The notes: generated by a model from the sequence alone, not told the origin. Positions 1-7,286 are shown, counted from the first letter of the stretch. The stretch: DNA of 15,338 nt from Acetobacteraceae bacterium (GCA_027323595.1 DAHWBL010000098.1:1-15338); one strand, 5' to 3'. Numbers and translations: made by a program.

Positions 1-38
1 TGCTGGCCACCCATGCCGCGGCGCCGCCCACGCTGTGA
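1..38 (+). CDS. Possible 3' end of an upstream gene (partial)
   Basis: Reading from base 3, eleven codons (L-A-T-H-A-A-A-P-P-T-L) run to a TGA at 36-38, nearly all ending in G or C like the surrounding genes. This would fit the tail of a gene just upstream of the substrate-binding protein, for example the permease or ATPase of the same ABC importer. That identity is inferred only from position. The fragment is too short to recognise, and the open reading could be chance in GC-rich DNA. Confidence 0.25.
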   Translation, partial: LATHAAAPPTL

Positions 39-97
39 ACGGGCTTGCCTTTGGCGCCGAGGCTGCGCACAAATCTGCAATGATCAGGAGGCATGCG

Positions 98-1123
98 GTG
101 ATCCGATGGATGGTGGCATGCGCGCTGGCGGCGCTGCTGGCCGCTCCGGCGCGCGCGCAGGCGCCGGCCGCGGGCGCGCTGCTGCGGGTGCAGCTCAACT
201 GGACGCTGGATGCCCGCTTTGCCGGATTCGTCGTTGCCCGCGAGCGTGGGTTCTACCGCGCGCTGGGCCTGGACGTGACCTTGCTGCCCGGCGGGCCCGA
301 TATCCGTCCGTCGGCCGCGATCCGTGCTGGTGACGCCGATGTCGCGGTGGATTGGCTGGCCGAGGCGCTGGCCGCGCGTGAGCATGGCGTGTCGATGGTC
401 AATATCGCGCAGCTTCAGCAGGTGCCGGCGCTGCAACTGATCTGCCGGCGTGACGCGCACATCGCCAGCACCGCCGATTTTCCCGGTCACGCGCTCGGCA
501 TCTGGCCGAACGGGCGCGACCTCGCGCTGCGGCAATTGCTGGCCAAATTGCAGATGCGCAGCGACGGGCGCGCCGGCGGGGTGAGCCTGGTGCCGCAGGG
601 CGCGGGCGTCGAGGCGCTGAACGATGGCAGACTGCCTTGCGTGTCGGCGATGGGATATGCGGATTTCTGGAATCTGCTCGATCAGGGGCAAACCCCGCAA
701 AGCCTGACGGTGTTTGATTTCCGCAACGAGGGCGTCGGGCTGCCGGAGGACGGGCTGTATGTCAGCGAGCGGCGACTGGACCAGCCGGCCTTCGTCGCCC
801 GGCTCGCCCGCTTCATCGGCGCCACCACCCATGGGTGGGTCTGGGCGATGAGCAATCCGATGGAAGCAGCTTCATTGTTCGCCGCCGAAGGCAGCGGAGG
901 CAATCTCGACGAGCAGGCGCGGATGCTGATCGAATATGGCAAGCTGATGAGCGACGGCAGCACGCCGATGCTGTATTTCCGGCCGGACAGCTACGAGGCC
1001 GCGGTGTCGCTGATGATGGCGACGAAACAGGCGCCGATCATCGAAAAACATCCGACCCGCGCGCTGACCAGCGCCGTGTGGCAGGCGTCGCGCGCCTATG
1101 AGAACGGGGCGCCGGCGCGCTGA
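98..1123 (+). CDS. ABC transporter substrate-binding protein, NMT1/THI5-like
   Basis: This is a periplasmic solute-binding protein of about 341 residues. The start chosen is GTG at 98, because AGGAGG at 86-91 lies 6 nt before it. The in-frame ATGs at 35 and 80 have no such site, and the one at 80 starts upstream of this AGGAGG. Residues 1-20 form a signal peptide: a short basic start, a hydrophobic run (ACALAALLAA), and an A-R-A cleavage site before Q21. The mature part opens with VQLNWTLDARFAGF, then RGFYRALGLDVTLLPGG and a G-D-A-D-V-A segment. This layout is typical of the NMT1/THI5-like family, which binds thiamine-pyrimidine precursors, riboflavin, sulfonates or similar small molecules for uptake. 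The ligand cannot be told from sequence. No permease or ATPase is visible; they may lie left of the window. The gene ends 2 nt from the convergent crtB stop. Confidence 0.85.
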   Translation: MIRWMVACALAALLAAPARAQAPAAGALLRVQLNWTLDARFAGFVVARERGFYRALGLDVTLLPGGPDIRPSAAIRAGDADVAVDWLAEALAAREHGVSMVNIAQLQQVPALQLICRRDAHIASTADFPGHALGIWPNGRDLALRQLLAKLQMRSDGRAGGVSLVPQGAGVEALNDGRLPCVSAMGYADFWNLLDQGQTPQSLTVFDFRNEGVGLPEDGLYVSERRLDQPAFVARLARFIGATTHGWVWAMSNPMEAASLFAAEGSGGNLDEQARMLIEYGKLMSDGSTPMLYFRPDSYEAAVSLMMATKQAPIIEKHPTRALTSAVWQASRAYENGAPAR

Positions 1124-1125
1124 TC

Positions 1126-2067
1126 TCAGGCCGGGCGCGTCCACAGCGCGTCGCGTGGCGGCCGGCACTGGCCTGGTCCGCGCGTCGCAGCCACGGTCGC
1201 GGGCAGTGAAGCGGCGAGCAGATGGCAAAGTTTTTCCGGCTTGCTGGTGACCACCCGCCGATCCCACGCGGCGGCGCCGCGCGCACGCACCTTGCGGCCG
1301 ATGGCGCGATAGACCCGCAACGCCGTGGCGATCGACCAGGCCGAGCGCGCGGGCAGGGCGCGCAGGCCGATGGCCGCGGATGCGTAATAGGGCTCGGCGA
1401 GATCGATCAGCCGTGCAGTGACCGCTGCAAGCCCGGCCCGATCGGCAAGCCCGGCGATGCCGGCTGGGTCGATTCCCTCGGCATCCAGCCAGTCGGTCGG
1501 CAGATAGACGCGCCCGGCACGCGCATCATCGATCACGTCGCGGGCGATGTTGGTGAGCTGGAACGCGATGCCGAGGTCGGAGGCGCGGTCCAGTGTCTCG
1601 TCGTCCCGCGCGCCCATGATCAGCGCCATCATTACCCCGATCACGCCGGCGACATGCCAGCAATAATCAAGAATGTCGGCCTCGGTACGATAACGGCGGC
1701 CGGCCGCGTCCATCGCGAAGCCGTCGAGATGGGCGAGCGGATATCGCGGCGGCAGATGGTGGCGCGCGACCACTTCGGCGAGGCCTGCGAACACCGGCTC
1801 GGCGGGAAGCGCGCCGGGAGTGCAGGCCAAAATTGTGTTGGCGCGCAGCCCGGCGAGGCGGGTGGCGATGTCGGGTGCGGGTGCCGCGGGCGCGGCAAAG
1901 CCCAGATGCTGTTCATCGATCACGTCGTCGCAGTGCCGGCACCACGCATAAAGCAACACCACGCTGCGCCGGGTGGCCGGGTCGAACAATCGTGCCGCGC
2001 CATGGAAACTTTTCGAGCCACGGCGCAGCGCCGCGCGTGCCTGGGCGAAGGCTGCCTGGTCAGCCAT
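1126..2067 (-). CDS. crtB: Phytoene synthase (squalene/phytoene synthase family)
   Basis: CrtB joins two geranylgeranyl diphosphates head to head, through prephytoene diphosphate, to 15-cis-phytoene. From ATG 2067 the protein has 313 residues, normal for the family. Both Mg-diphosphate sites are visible: CDDVID with D47, D48 and D51, and N-I-A-R-D-V-I-D-D with D177 and D180-D181. Between them is the family segment YCWHVAGVIG (135-144). An ATG 12 codons upstream (2103) is open, but the 2067 start has a GGCAGG element 5 nt before it and matches the usual length. It overlaps the end of crtI by 8 nt, so translation is probably coupled. It is the last gene of the crtX-Y-I-B operon. Its stop faces the stop of the plus-strand binding-protein gene with 2 nt between, leaving no room for a terminator outside coding sequence. 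Confidence 0.93.
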   Translation of the reverse strand: MADQAAFAQARAALRRGSKSFHGAARLFDPATRRSVVLLYAWCRHCDDVIDEQHLGFAAPAAPAPDIATRLAGLRANTILACTPGALPAEPVFAGLAEVVARHHLPPRYPLAHLDGFAMDAAGRRYRTEADILDYCWHVAGVIGVMMALIMGARDDETLDRASDLGIAFQLTNIARDVIDDARAGRVYLPTDWLDAEGIDPAGIAGLADRAGLAAVTARLIDLAEPYYASAAIGLRALPARSAWSIATALRVYRAIGRKVRARGAAAWDRRVVTSKPEKLCHLLAASLPATVAATRGPGQCRPPRDALWTRPA

Positions 2068-3577
2068 GCGCGCCTGCCCTGCCGTTGGGCGGAGGAAAAT
2101 CATGCAGCATCAGCCCCGCGGTCGCCTTGGCTGAGCCGATCACCCCCGGCAGGCCGGCGCCGGGATGGGTGCCGGCGCCGACGATGTAAAGATTGCCGAC
2201 GCGGTCATCGCGATTATGCGGCCGGAACCAGGCGCTCTGCGTCAGGATCGGTTCGAGCGAGAAAGCCGAGCCGAGATGCGCGCCAAGCTGGTCGCGAAAA
2301 TCCTCCGGCGTGAAGATGCGGCAGGTGAGCATGTCGGCGCGCAGGCCCGGAATATGGTGTTGCTCCAGATAGGCGAGGATGCGGTCGCGATAAAGCGGGC
2401 CGGTGCGCGCCCAGTCCGGATCGGCATGGCCCAGATGCGGCACCGGGGCGAGCACATAAAAGCTCGCGCAGCCCGGCGGGGCGAGCGAGGCGTCGGTGAC
2501 GCAGGGGTTGTGCAGATACAGTGAGAAATCCTCGGGAAGATCGGGGCCGTTGAAAATATCATGGATCAGGCCGCGATAGCGCGGACCGAAACACACGGTG
2601 TGGTGTGCCAGTTCGGGATGGGTTCGGCGTAACCCGAAATGCACCACGAACAGGCTGTTGCTGAAGCGTTTGCGCGCCAGTTTTCGGCCGTTGGCGGCGC
2701 TGGGTTCATGGCCGGCGAGCAGATCGCGATAGGTGTGCACCACATCGGCGTTGGAGGCCACCAGATCGAACGCCTCGTGCCGCCCCAGGCTCACCAGCCC
2801 GGTGACACGACCGGCCTCGACGATGATCCGCTCAACCGGCGCGCCAAGATGCAGTTTGCCGCCAAGCTCGGTGAACAGGCGCACCAATGCCGCAACCAGC
2901 GCGCCGGTGCCGCCCTTGGCGAACAGCACGCCCCATTTGCGTTCCAGCGCGTGGATCAGGCTGTAGATGGACGAGCTGTGGAACGGATCTCCGCCGACCA
3001 GCAAAGTGTGAAACGAAAATGCCTGGCGCAGATGCTCATCGGCGATGAAGCGCGCGACGGTGGCATAAACGCTGCTCCAGCCGCGTAGCCTGGCAAGTTG
3101 CGGGCTGGCGGCGAGCATATCGCGAAAATGCAGAAACGGCACCGCGCCGAGCCGCACATAGCCCTGTTCGAACGCGGTCTCGGCGAAGGCGAGGAAGCGG
3201 CGATAGCCTTCCACATCGGCGGGGTTGAAGCGCGCGATCCGGGTTTCCAGCGCCGCCTGGTCGTTGTCGTAATCGAGCCGCGCGCCATCCTGCCAGCACA
3301 GCCGGTAGAACGGGCGCACCGGCAGCAGGGTGACGTAATCCTCCATGCGCCGGCCAGCGATGTCGAACAATTCGGTGATTGCGGTGGGGTCGGTGATGAC
3401 GGTAGGTCCGGCATCGAAGGTGAAGCCGTCATCGTGATAGACATAGGCGCGTCCGCCAGGCTTGTCGCGGGCCTCGAACAGGCTCACCTGGTGGCCGGCG
3501 GCCTGGAGGCGGATGGCGAGCGCGAGCCCGCCAAAGCCGGCCCCGATCACCGCGGCGCGTGGGGGCTTCAGGCTCAC
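2060..3577 (-). CDS. crtI: Phytoene desaturase, CrtI type
   Basis: CrtI is an FAD-dependent desaturase that converts phytoene stepwise to lycopene, or to neurosporene in three-step variants. The 505-residue protein starts at GTG 3577. V-S-L-K leads directly into the Rossmann dinucleotide site AAVIGAGFGGLALAIRL (residues 8-24), followed by the E-A-R and K-P-G-G-R-A elements. Near the C terminus is the CrtI signature NLYIVGAGTHPGAGLPGVIG (about 462-481). The GTG start overlaps the crtY stop as GTGA, and I see no Shine-Dalgarno sequence before it, so it probably depends on ribosomes finishing crtY. The open frame continues 87 codons upstream to 3838, but that part is antisense-like, lies inside crtY and lacks family features. 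Three-step versus four-step desaturation cannot be judged from sequence. A downstream CrtY makes lycopene the expected product. Confidence 0.93.
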   Translation of the reverse strand: MSLKPPRAAVIGAGFGGLALAIRLQAAGHQVSLFEARDKPGGRAYVYHDDGFTFDAGPTVITDPTAITELFDIAGRRMEDYVTLLPVRPFYRLCWQDGARLDYDNDQAALETRIARFNPADVEGYRRFLAFAETAFEQGYVRLGAVPFLHFRDMLAASPQLARLRGWSSVYATVARFIADEHLRQAFSFHTLLVGGDPFHSSSIYSLIHALERKWGVLFAKGGTGALVAALVRLFTELGGKLHLGAPVERIIVEAGRVTGLVSLGRHEAFDLVASNADVVHTYRDLLAGHEPSAANGRKLARKRFSNSLFVVHFGLRRTHPELAHHTVCFGPRYRGLIHDIFNGPDLPEDFSLYLHNPCVTDASLAPPGCASFYVLAPVPHLGHADPDWARTGPLYRDRILAYLEQHHIPGLRADMLTCRIFTPEDFRDQLGAHLGSAFSLEPILTQSAWFRPHNRDDRVGNLYIVGAGTHPGAGLPGVIGSAKATAGLMLHDFPPPNGRAGAHG

Positions 3578-4758
3578 GGCAAAGCCGGCGGCAGTGGCAC
3601 GGTTGGGCGGGTGCCGTCGCCAAAAGCCGCGCGCAGGCCGGCGAAAAATGGCACCGGTGGGCGACCGACCAGAATGCGCGCCTTGTCCGCGGCATCGAGC
3701 CGGCCGGCATAGAAATGGCGGATCACCCGGTCCGGCAGCCGATAGAAGCGCGCCATCGCGCGGTGCCGATCCGCCGGTGCCGCGGCGAGGAACAGCATGC
3801 GGTTGACCAGATGGAAAAAACGCTGCCGGGACGCACATCGTGCCTGATGGCGGGCGAGCAGAGACGCGAGGCTGTCGGCGGAAATGACTGGCAGAGCGGC
3901 GATGCGGTCGGCCAGCCGCACCGCCTCGGGCAGGGTGTAGCCGGTGGTGGCGTGCGCGAGACCGGCGCGCATGCCGATGCGAACCGGGCCGGCGCGGTCC
4001 GGGCGCGGCATCGGCGGGCCGGCCAGCGGGATCGGCAGGCTGCCGCTTTCCTCGCGCAGCAGCGCCACCGTGCGCCAGCCGCGCGCGGCGACATAGGCGG
4101 CGATGCGCGCGCGCAAAAGACCGGCATCGATGCCGCGCCGGTCAGCGTAATATGTGTCCTCGACCAGCGCCGTGTCGGGGCCGAGCGGCAGCACATAGAC
4201 AAAACGGAATCCGTCCAGTTGCTCGACCCGCGCATCCATCAGCAGCGGCCGGGTGAGGCCATGCGGCGCGGCGAAACGCAGCTCCTGGCCGAGAAAATTC
4301 TGCCAGGCGCAAGGAAAGCCCATCGTCGGCCCCGCCCCGGTCGCGTCGATCACCGCGCCGGCGGACAGGATGGCGCCATCGGCCAGGCGGACATGGTCGG
4401 CGGCGAGGCTGCTGACCCTGGTGCCACACAGCACCGACGCGCCCAGCCGCGCGCGGATCGCCTGGTCGAACCCGGCCGAGCTGATGGCGAGATAGGGCGT
4501 GTCGAAGCCGCGGGAAAAGCCGTCAAACGCGACATCGTGACCAGGCCATCGATGCGCGACCAGCGGGTCTATCCAGGCGCGCTCGGCGCGGGTGAGGTCG
4601 CTCGCATGGAACGACCATGTGTGGTTGCCGCCAAGGCTCTGGTCGGTCTCGACCAGGCGCAGTCGCAGCTCGGGGCGCCGCTCGGCCAGCCGCCAGGCGA
4701 GCAGCCCGCCGGACAGGCCACCGCCGACGATGATGAGATCATGCGTCACGCCGCCCAT
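3574..4758 (-). CDS. crtY: Lycopene beta-cyclase, CrtY type
   Basis: CrtY closes beta-ionone rings on the ends of lycopene, giving gamma- then beta-carotene. The 394-residue protein has the usual CrtY length. It opens with DLIIVGGGLSGGLLAWRL (residues 7-24), the flavin/nucleotide-binding fold. Next come LGGNHTWSFH (about 42-51) and the W-Q-N-F-L-G-Q-E segment mid-protein. The C-terminal part FYRLPDRVIRHFYAGRLDAA resembles the proteobacterial CrtY tail, which continues to G-R-P-P-V-P. The ATG at 4758 follows the crtX stop by 3 nt. Only a weak GAGG lies upstream, which suggests coupling to crtX. A GTG at 4749 is a less likely alternative start. Its TGA is shared with the crtI GTG start (GTGA). 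Confidence 0.93.
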   Translation of the reverse strand: MGGVTHDLIIVGGGLSGGLLAWRLAERRPELRLRLVETDQSLGGNHTWSFHASDLTRAERAWIDPLVAHRWPGHDVAFDGFSRGFDTPYLAISSAGFDQAIRARLGASVLCGTRVSSLAADHVRLADGAILSAGAVIDATGAGPTMGFPCAWQNFLGQELRFAAPHGLTRPLLMDARVEQLDGFRFVYVLPLGPDTALVEDTYYADRRGIDAGLLRARIAAYVAARGWRTVALLREESGSLPIPLAGPPMPRPDRAGPVRIGMRAGLAHATTGYTLPEAVRLADRIAALPVISADSLASLLARHQARCASRQRFFHLVNRMLFLAAAPADRHRAMARFYRLPDRVIRHFYAGRLDAADKARILVGRPPVPFFAGLRAAFGDGTRPTVPLPPALP

Positions 4759-4761
4759 GCG

Positions 4762-6009
4762 TCACGCCGCCTCGGCATGGCGGTTGGTCGGCAGAGCGTC
4801 GGCGATGGCGACGGCGCGCGCCAGCCCGCCGGCGCCGGCGATTTCGGTCGCGAGGCGCGCGGCGGCGACACGATATTCGGGCAGGCCAAGCAGTCCGGTG
4901 AGCGGCTCGATCAGGCGCTGCGCCAGCCGCGGCCCCGGCGCCACCACCAGCCCGGCGCCGCTGCGCACCAGCCGCGCGCCGATCGCCGCCTGCTCGAAGG
5001 CGAACGGGACGATGATCAGCGGCCGGCCGGCGGCGAGGCTGTCCATGGTGGTGTTGAGCCCGCCATGGCTGATCACCGCATCGACATGTGGCAGAAGCGC
5101 GGTCTGATCGACGAAATCCACCGCCAGGGTCTGGCCGGGCAGGGCGGCGATATGGGCGTTCGCCAATCTGCCGCCGTGGGCGATGATCAGCCGCCCGCCA
5201 AGCCGCCGCACCGCCTGTGCGATGGCGGCGAACACGTCGGCCCGACCGCCCTGAAGCGTGCCCAGCGAGGCGAAAATCAGCGGTCCCGAACCCGGTGGCG
5301 GGGTGAGCGGTCGGGCGGCCCTGGGCGGCGCGCGCAGTGGCCCGAGCGGCAGCAGCGCCTGGGTGGAGCGGGGGAAATCAAACCCGGCGACGGTCTGCGC
5401 GATGGCCACAGGCGACTGGCACGCGACCATGCCGTCGGCGCGCTGGCCCCAGCCGGCGGACTGGCGGGCGATGTCGGCGTTGAGCCCGGCGAGCAGCCGG
5501 TTCTGCACCCACCAGCCGCCACGGTTGCGCAGCCGCGCCAGCGCGCCGGTGCGCCAGGACCATCCGGTGAAGGGCGGCGGCAGCGTCGGGTCCGCGTCGA
5601 TCGGCAAGGCGCAGGCGACTGTGAGGCACGGCAGGCCGAGATGGTGCGCCACCAGCCCGGCGGCGGGTTCGAGCTGATCGACCACCAGACACTGCGCGCC
5701 GATCCGGGCGAGCGCGTCGGGCAGTCCGGCGGAGAAGGCGGCGAAGCGCGCGCGCATGTCGGCCAGCAACGCGGGCAGATGCCGCAGGCCGCCTTGTCCG
5801 ACCAGCCGCGCGGTCGTCTGCTCAAGGGTTCCCGCCACGGCGCCGGGCAGGGCCATGAAGCCGATGCGCGGATCGGTCAGCAGCGTCTCCGCGCCGGGCA
5901 CATCGACGAAAACCGCCCGGTGGCCGCGATCGATGAGGCCGCCGGCAAGCGCTGCCATCGGCCCATAATGCCCGGCGAGCGGTGGCGCGATGAAGGCGTA
6001 AAGCGCCAT
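4762..6009 (-). CDS. crtX: Zeaxanthin (carotenoid) glycosyltransferase, CrtX-like
   Basis: This is a 415-residue family-1 glycosyltransferase that would move glucose from UDP-glucose to the 3-hydroxyl of a carotenoid ring. The N-terminal acceptor domain starts MALYAFIAPPLAGHYGP. It contains DQLEPAAGLVA (111-121) and V-A-C-A-L-P-I (131-137), which I recognise as close to Pantoea CrtX and which separate it from macrolide-type enzymes. The C-terminal nucleotide-sugar signature spans about 298-341, with SHGGLNTTMDSLAAGRP and ending F-E-Q. The ATG at 6009 is the only sensible start; the frame runs on to 6756, but there it lies antisense-like inside the dioxygenase gene. Its ribosome binding site is weak (GAGG about 13 nt upstream). 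Its position ahead of crtY-I-B matches the classic E-X-Y-I-B order without crtE. No hydroxylase that would make its acceptor is present nearby. Confidence 0.85.
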   Translation of the reverse strand: MALYAFIAPPLAGHYGPMAALAGGLIDRGHRAVFVDVPGAETLLTDPRIGFMALPGAVAGTLEQTTARLVGQGGLRHLPALLADMRARFAAFSAGLPDALARIGAQCLVVDQLEPAAGLVAHHLGLPCLTVACALPIDADPTLPPPFTGWSWRTGALARLRNRGGWWVQNRLLAGLNADIARQSAGWGQRADGMVACQSPVAIAQTVAGFDFPRSTQALLPLGPLRAPPRAARPLTPPPGSGPLIFASLGTLQGGRADVFAAIAQAVRRLGGRLIIAHGGRLANAHIAALPGQTLAVDFVDQTALLPHVDAVISHGGLNTTMDSLAAGRPLIIVPFAFEQAAIGARLVRSGAGLVVAPGPRLAQRLIEPLTGLLGLPEYRVAAARLATEIAGAGGLARAVAIADALPTNRHAEAA

Positions 6010-6088
6010 GCTGGGGGGAAGTCCCTCGTTACGACTGCACAGCAGAGGAGATGGGCGCGTCCACGCTTTTTTCCAGCCGGCGAGCGGC
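6010..6088. other. 79-nt intergenic gap between the dioxygenase gene and crtX
   Basis: This is the only real spacer on the minus strand between the dioxygenase gene and the crt operon. I found no convincing minus-strand terminator (no GC stem followed by T's) and no clear sigma-70 promoter. Read-through from the dioxygenase gene into crtX is therefore possible, as is a promoter I cannot recognise. Confidence 0.5.
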
Positions 6089-6922
6089 TCAGCCAGGCAC
6101 CGGCGCGGCGTCGCCCTGAATCTGGATACGGTAGCCGGTGCGGATTTCCGGCCAATAGTCCCAGATCGCGCGATGCTGGGTGCATCGATTGTCCCAAAAG
6201 GCGATCGAGTGGTCCGCCCAGCGAAAGCGCATCTGAAACTCCGGCCGTTCGATATGCTCGAACAGCAGTGCGAGGATGTGGTCGCTCTCGGCGCGCGGCA
6301 GTTCGTTGATGCGGGTGGTCTGGCCGCGATTGACGTAGAGCAGCCGGCGGCCAGTCTCGGGGTGGCGGACCACCACCGGGTGGGTCGCCTGCGGATAATC
6401 GGTGCCGCTGTTGGCGTCGAACAGGATGGCGCCGTCATGGATCGCGGTGAGCCCGTCGAGCAGGGCGCGGATGTTGGCCGACAATGCGTCGTAGGCGGCA
6501 TACATGCTGGCGAACAGTGTGTCGCCGCCGCCGTTGGGCGGCACCTTGTGCTGATGCAGGATGCTGCCCATCGGCGGGATCGGCGCGCAGGACTGGTCGG
6601 TGTGCCAGACCTCGCCGGAGACGCGTTTGGAGTTGCCGTCGAAATGCTGGCGGCGGATTTCGGGGTAGCCATCGGCGGGCTTGGAGGCGGTGCCCTTGCC
6701 GCCGACATGGATGTGCAGCGGGCCGAAATACATCGCCAGCCGCCGATGCTGCTCAAAGCTGATCGGCTGGTTGTGGAAAAAGATCACGCCGTGATCGAGC
6801 AGCGCCCGGCGCAGTTCATCGACCTGGCGGCTGGATAACTCGGTGCGCAAATCGATATTGTCGATCAGGGCGCCGACATGCGGCGAACATCGGGTGACGG
6901 TGATGGTTTCGTAGCGCGACAT
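6089..6922 (-). CDS. TauD/TfdA-family Fe(II)/2-oxoglutarate dioxygenase
   Basis: The 277-residue protein has the length and motifs of taurine dioxygenase relatives, which hydroxylate a substrate next to a sulfonate, ether or similar group using O2 and 2-oxoglutarate. The iron triad is H107-T-D109 and H250. R261 is 11 residues after H250, as for the 2-oxoglutarate arginine of E. coli TauD. H70 (in FGPLHIH) and R265 line up with the two TauD residues that hold the taurine sulfonate, but the third, Asn95, appears to be Gly103 here (alignment from memory). So the substrate may be a sulfonate or another anion, but not clearly taurine. The start at ATG 6922 gives M-S-R-Y-E-T-I and the correct N terminus; the frame is open to 7180, but that extension is P/R-rich and unlike the family. 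It is co-directional with crtX, 79 nt away. Confidence 0.85.
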   Translation of the reverse strand: MSRYETITVTRCSPHVGALIDNIDLRTELSSRQVDELRRALLDHGVIFFHNQPISFEQHRRLAMYFGPLHIHVGGKGTASKPADGYPEIRRQHFDGNSKRVSGEVWHTDQSCAPIPPMGSILHQHKVPPNGGGDTLFASMYAAYDALSANIRALLDGLTAIHDGAILFDANSGTDYPQATHPVVVRHPETGRRLLYVNRGQTTRINELPRAESDHILALLFEHIERPEFQMRFRWADHSIAFWDNRCTQHRAIWDYWPEIRTGYRIQIQGDAAPVPG

Positions 6923-6977
6923 GGCGGGCCCCGGAATTGGCGCGGATGGCAGGCGCGCAGGGTTCCACGGCGGCACG

Positions 6978-7009
6978 GCCGGATCAAGAGGAGGCGGTAA
7001 CGATCCGGC
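6978..7009. repeat. Perfect 8-bp inverted repeat upstream of the TauD-like gene
   Basis: GCCGGATC at 6978-6985 is matched by GATCCGGC at 7002-7009, with a 16-nt spacer. It lies 56-87 nt before the dioxygenase ATG, in the divergent interval shared with the DUF3311/symporter genes. It could be a regulator site or an RNA hairpin in the dioxygenase leader. No T-run follows it on either strand, so it is not a standard terminator. Confidence 0.45.
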
Positions 7010-7028
7010 ATGACCGACGAGACGGAGT

Positions 7029-7049
7029 GCGGGTTGTGCTTGCAACCGC
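7029..7049. repeat. Dyad in the divergent control region (candidate operator)
   Basis: GCGGGTTG (7029-7036) and CAACCGC (7043-7049) are inverted copies with one bulged G and a 6-nt spacer; the core is GGTTG-N6-CAACC. It directly precedes TTGATAAT at 7050-7057, the most AT-rich patch of the interval. Position between two divergent genes suggests an operator, but no regulator gene is adjacent. Confidence 0.35.
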
Positions 7050-7080
7050 TTGATAATCGCCGTAACGGAGCGGTCATACG
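7050..7080 (+). promoter_or_regulatory. Weak candidate promoter for DUF3311/symporter genes
   Basis: TTGATA at 7050-7055 matches the sigma-70 -35 consensus at 5 of 6 positions, and CATACG at 7075-7080 is a poor -10 at a long 19-nt spacing. Alternatively GATAAT (7052-7057) is itself a -10 with no good -35. Either would place the transcript start 30-60 nt before the GTG at 7119. This is weak evidence. Confidence 0.2.
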
Positions 7081-7118
7081 CGCGCGGGTTTATGCGCCCG
7101 ATTCCCAGGGAGGTCACG

Positions 7119-7286
7119 GTGGTCAATCTGCTGCTGTTGTTGCCGTTTGTCGGCCTGCTGTGGGTGCCGTTCTTCAACATGACCGAGCCGAGCCTGTTCG
7201 GCTTTCCGTTTTTCTACTGGTACATGTTCGCCTGGGTGCCGGTCAGTTCGCTGATCACCTGGGTGGTGTGGAGGACCGGGCGATGA
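7119..7286 (+). CDS. DUF3311 small membrane protein, symporter partner
   Basis: This is a 55-residue integral membrane protein with two hydrophobic segments, LLLLLPFVGLLWVPFF (about 4-19) and FFYWYMFAWVPVSSLITWVV (about 31-50), with P-F-x-N between them. The size and layout match DUF3311 proteins, which are typically encoded just before sodium:solute symporters of the MctP type. The GTG at 7119 is chosen because AGGGAGGT (7107-7114) ends 4 nt before it. In-frame ATGs at 7050 and 7092 have no site and would add a non-membrane N terminus. The stop overlaps the symporter start (ATGA at 7283-7286), so the two are translationally coupled and probably work together. The molecular role of DUF3311 is not established as far as I know; assembly or stability of the symporter is a guess. 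Confidence 0.85.
   Translation: MVNLLLLLPFVGLLWVPFFNMTEPSLFGFPFFYWYMFAWVPVSSLITWVVWRTGR

Noticed and set aside
98..1123. Calling the binding protein a thiamine-precursor, riboflavin or taurine transporter component
   Set aside because: The NMT1/THI5-like fold is shared by binders of many ligands, and no partner genes or ligand-specific motif are visible.
6053..6072. Possible plus-strand terminator (six T's at 6067-6072 after GCGTCCACGC)
   Set aside because: The stem is only 3-4 bp with a 2-4 nt loop, and no plus-strand gene ends nearby; on the minus strand the run is A's.
3559..6309. A 916-codon open frame on the plus strand across crtI, crtY and crtX
   Set aside because: It is antisense to three clearly homologous crt genes, has a G/R/A/Q/H-rich composition typical of the reverse strand of GC-rich genes, and shows no domain.
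6010..6756. N-terminal extension of crtX into the dioxygenase gene
   Set aside because: CrtX homology begins at MALYAFIAPP (ATG 6009); the upstream frame overlaps a gene with an intact Fe/2-oxoglutarate motif set and reads as low-complexity S/T/R/P.
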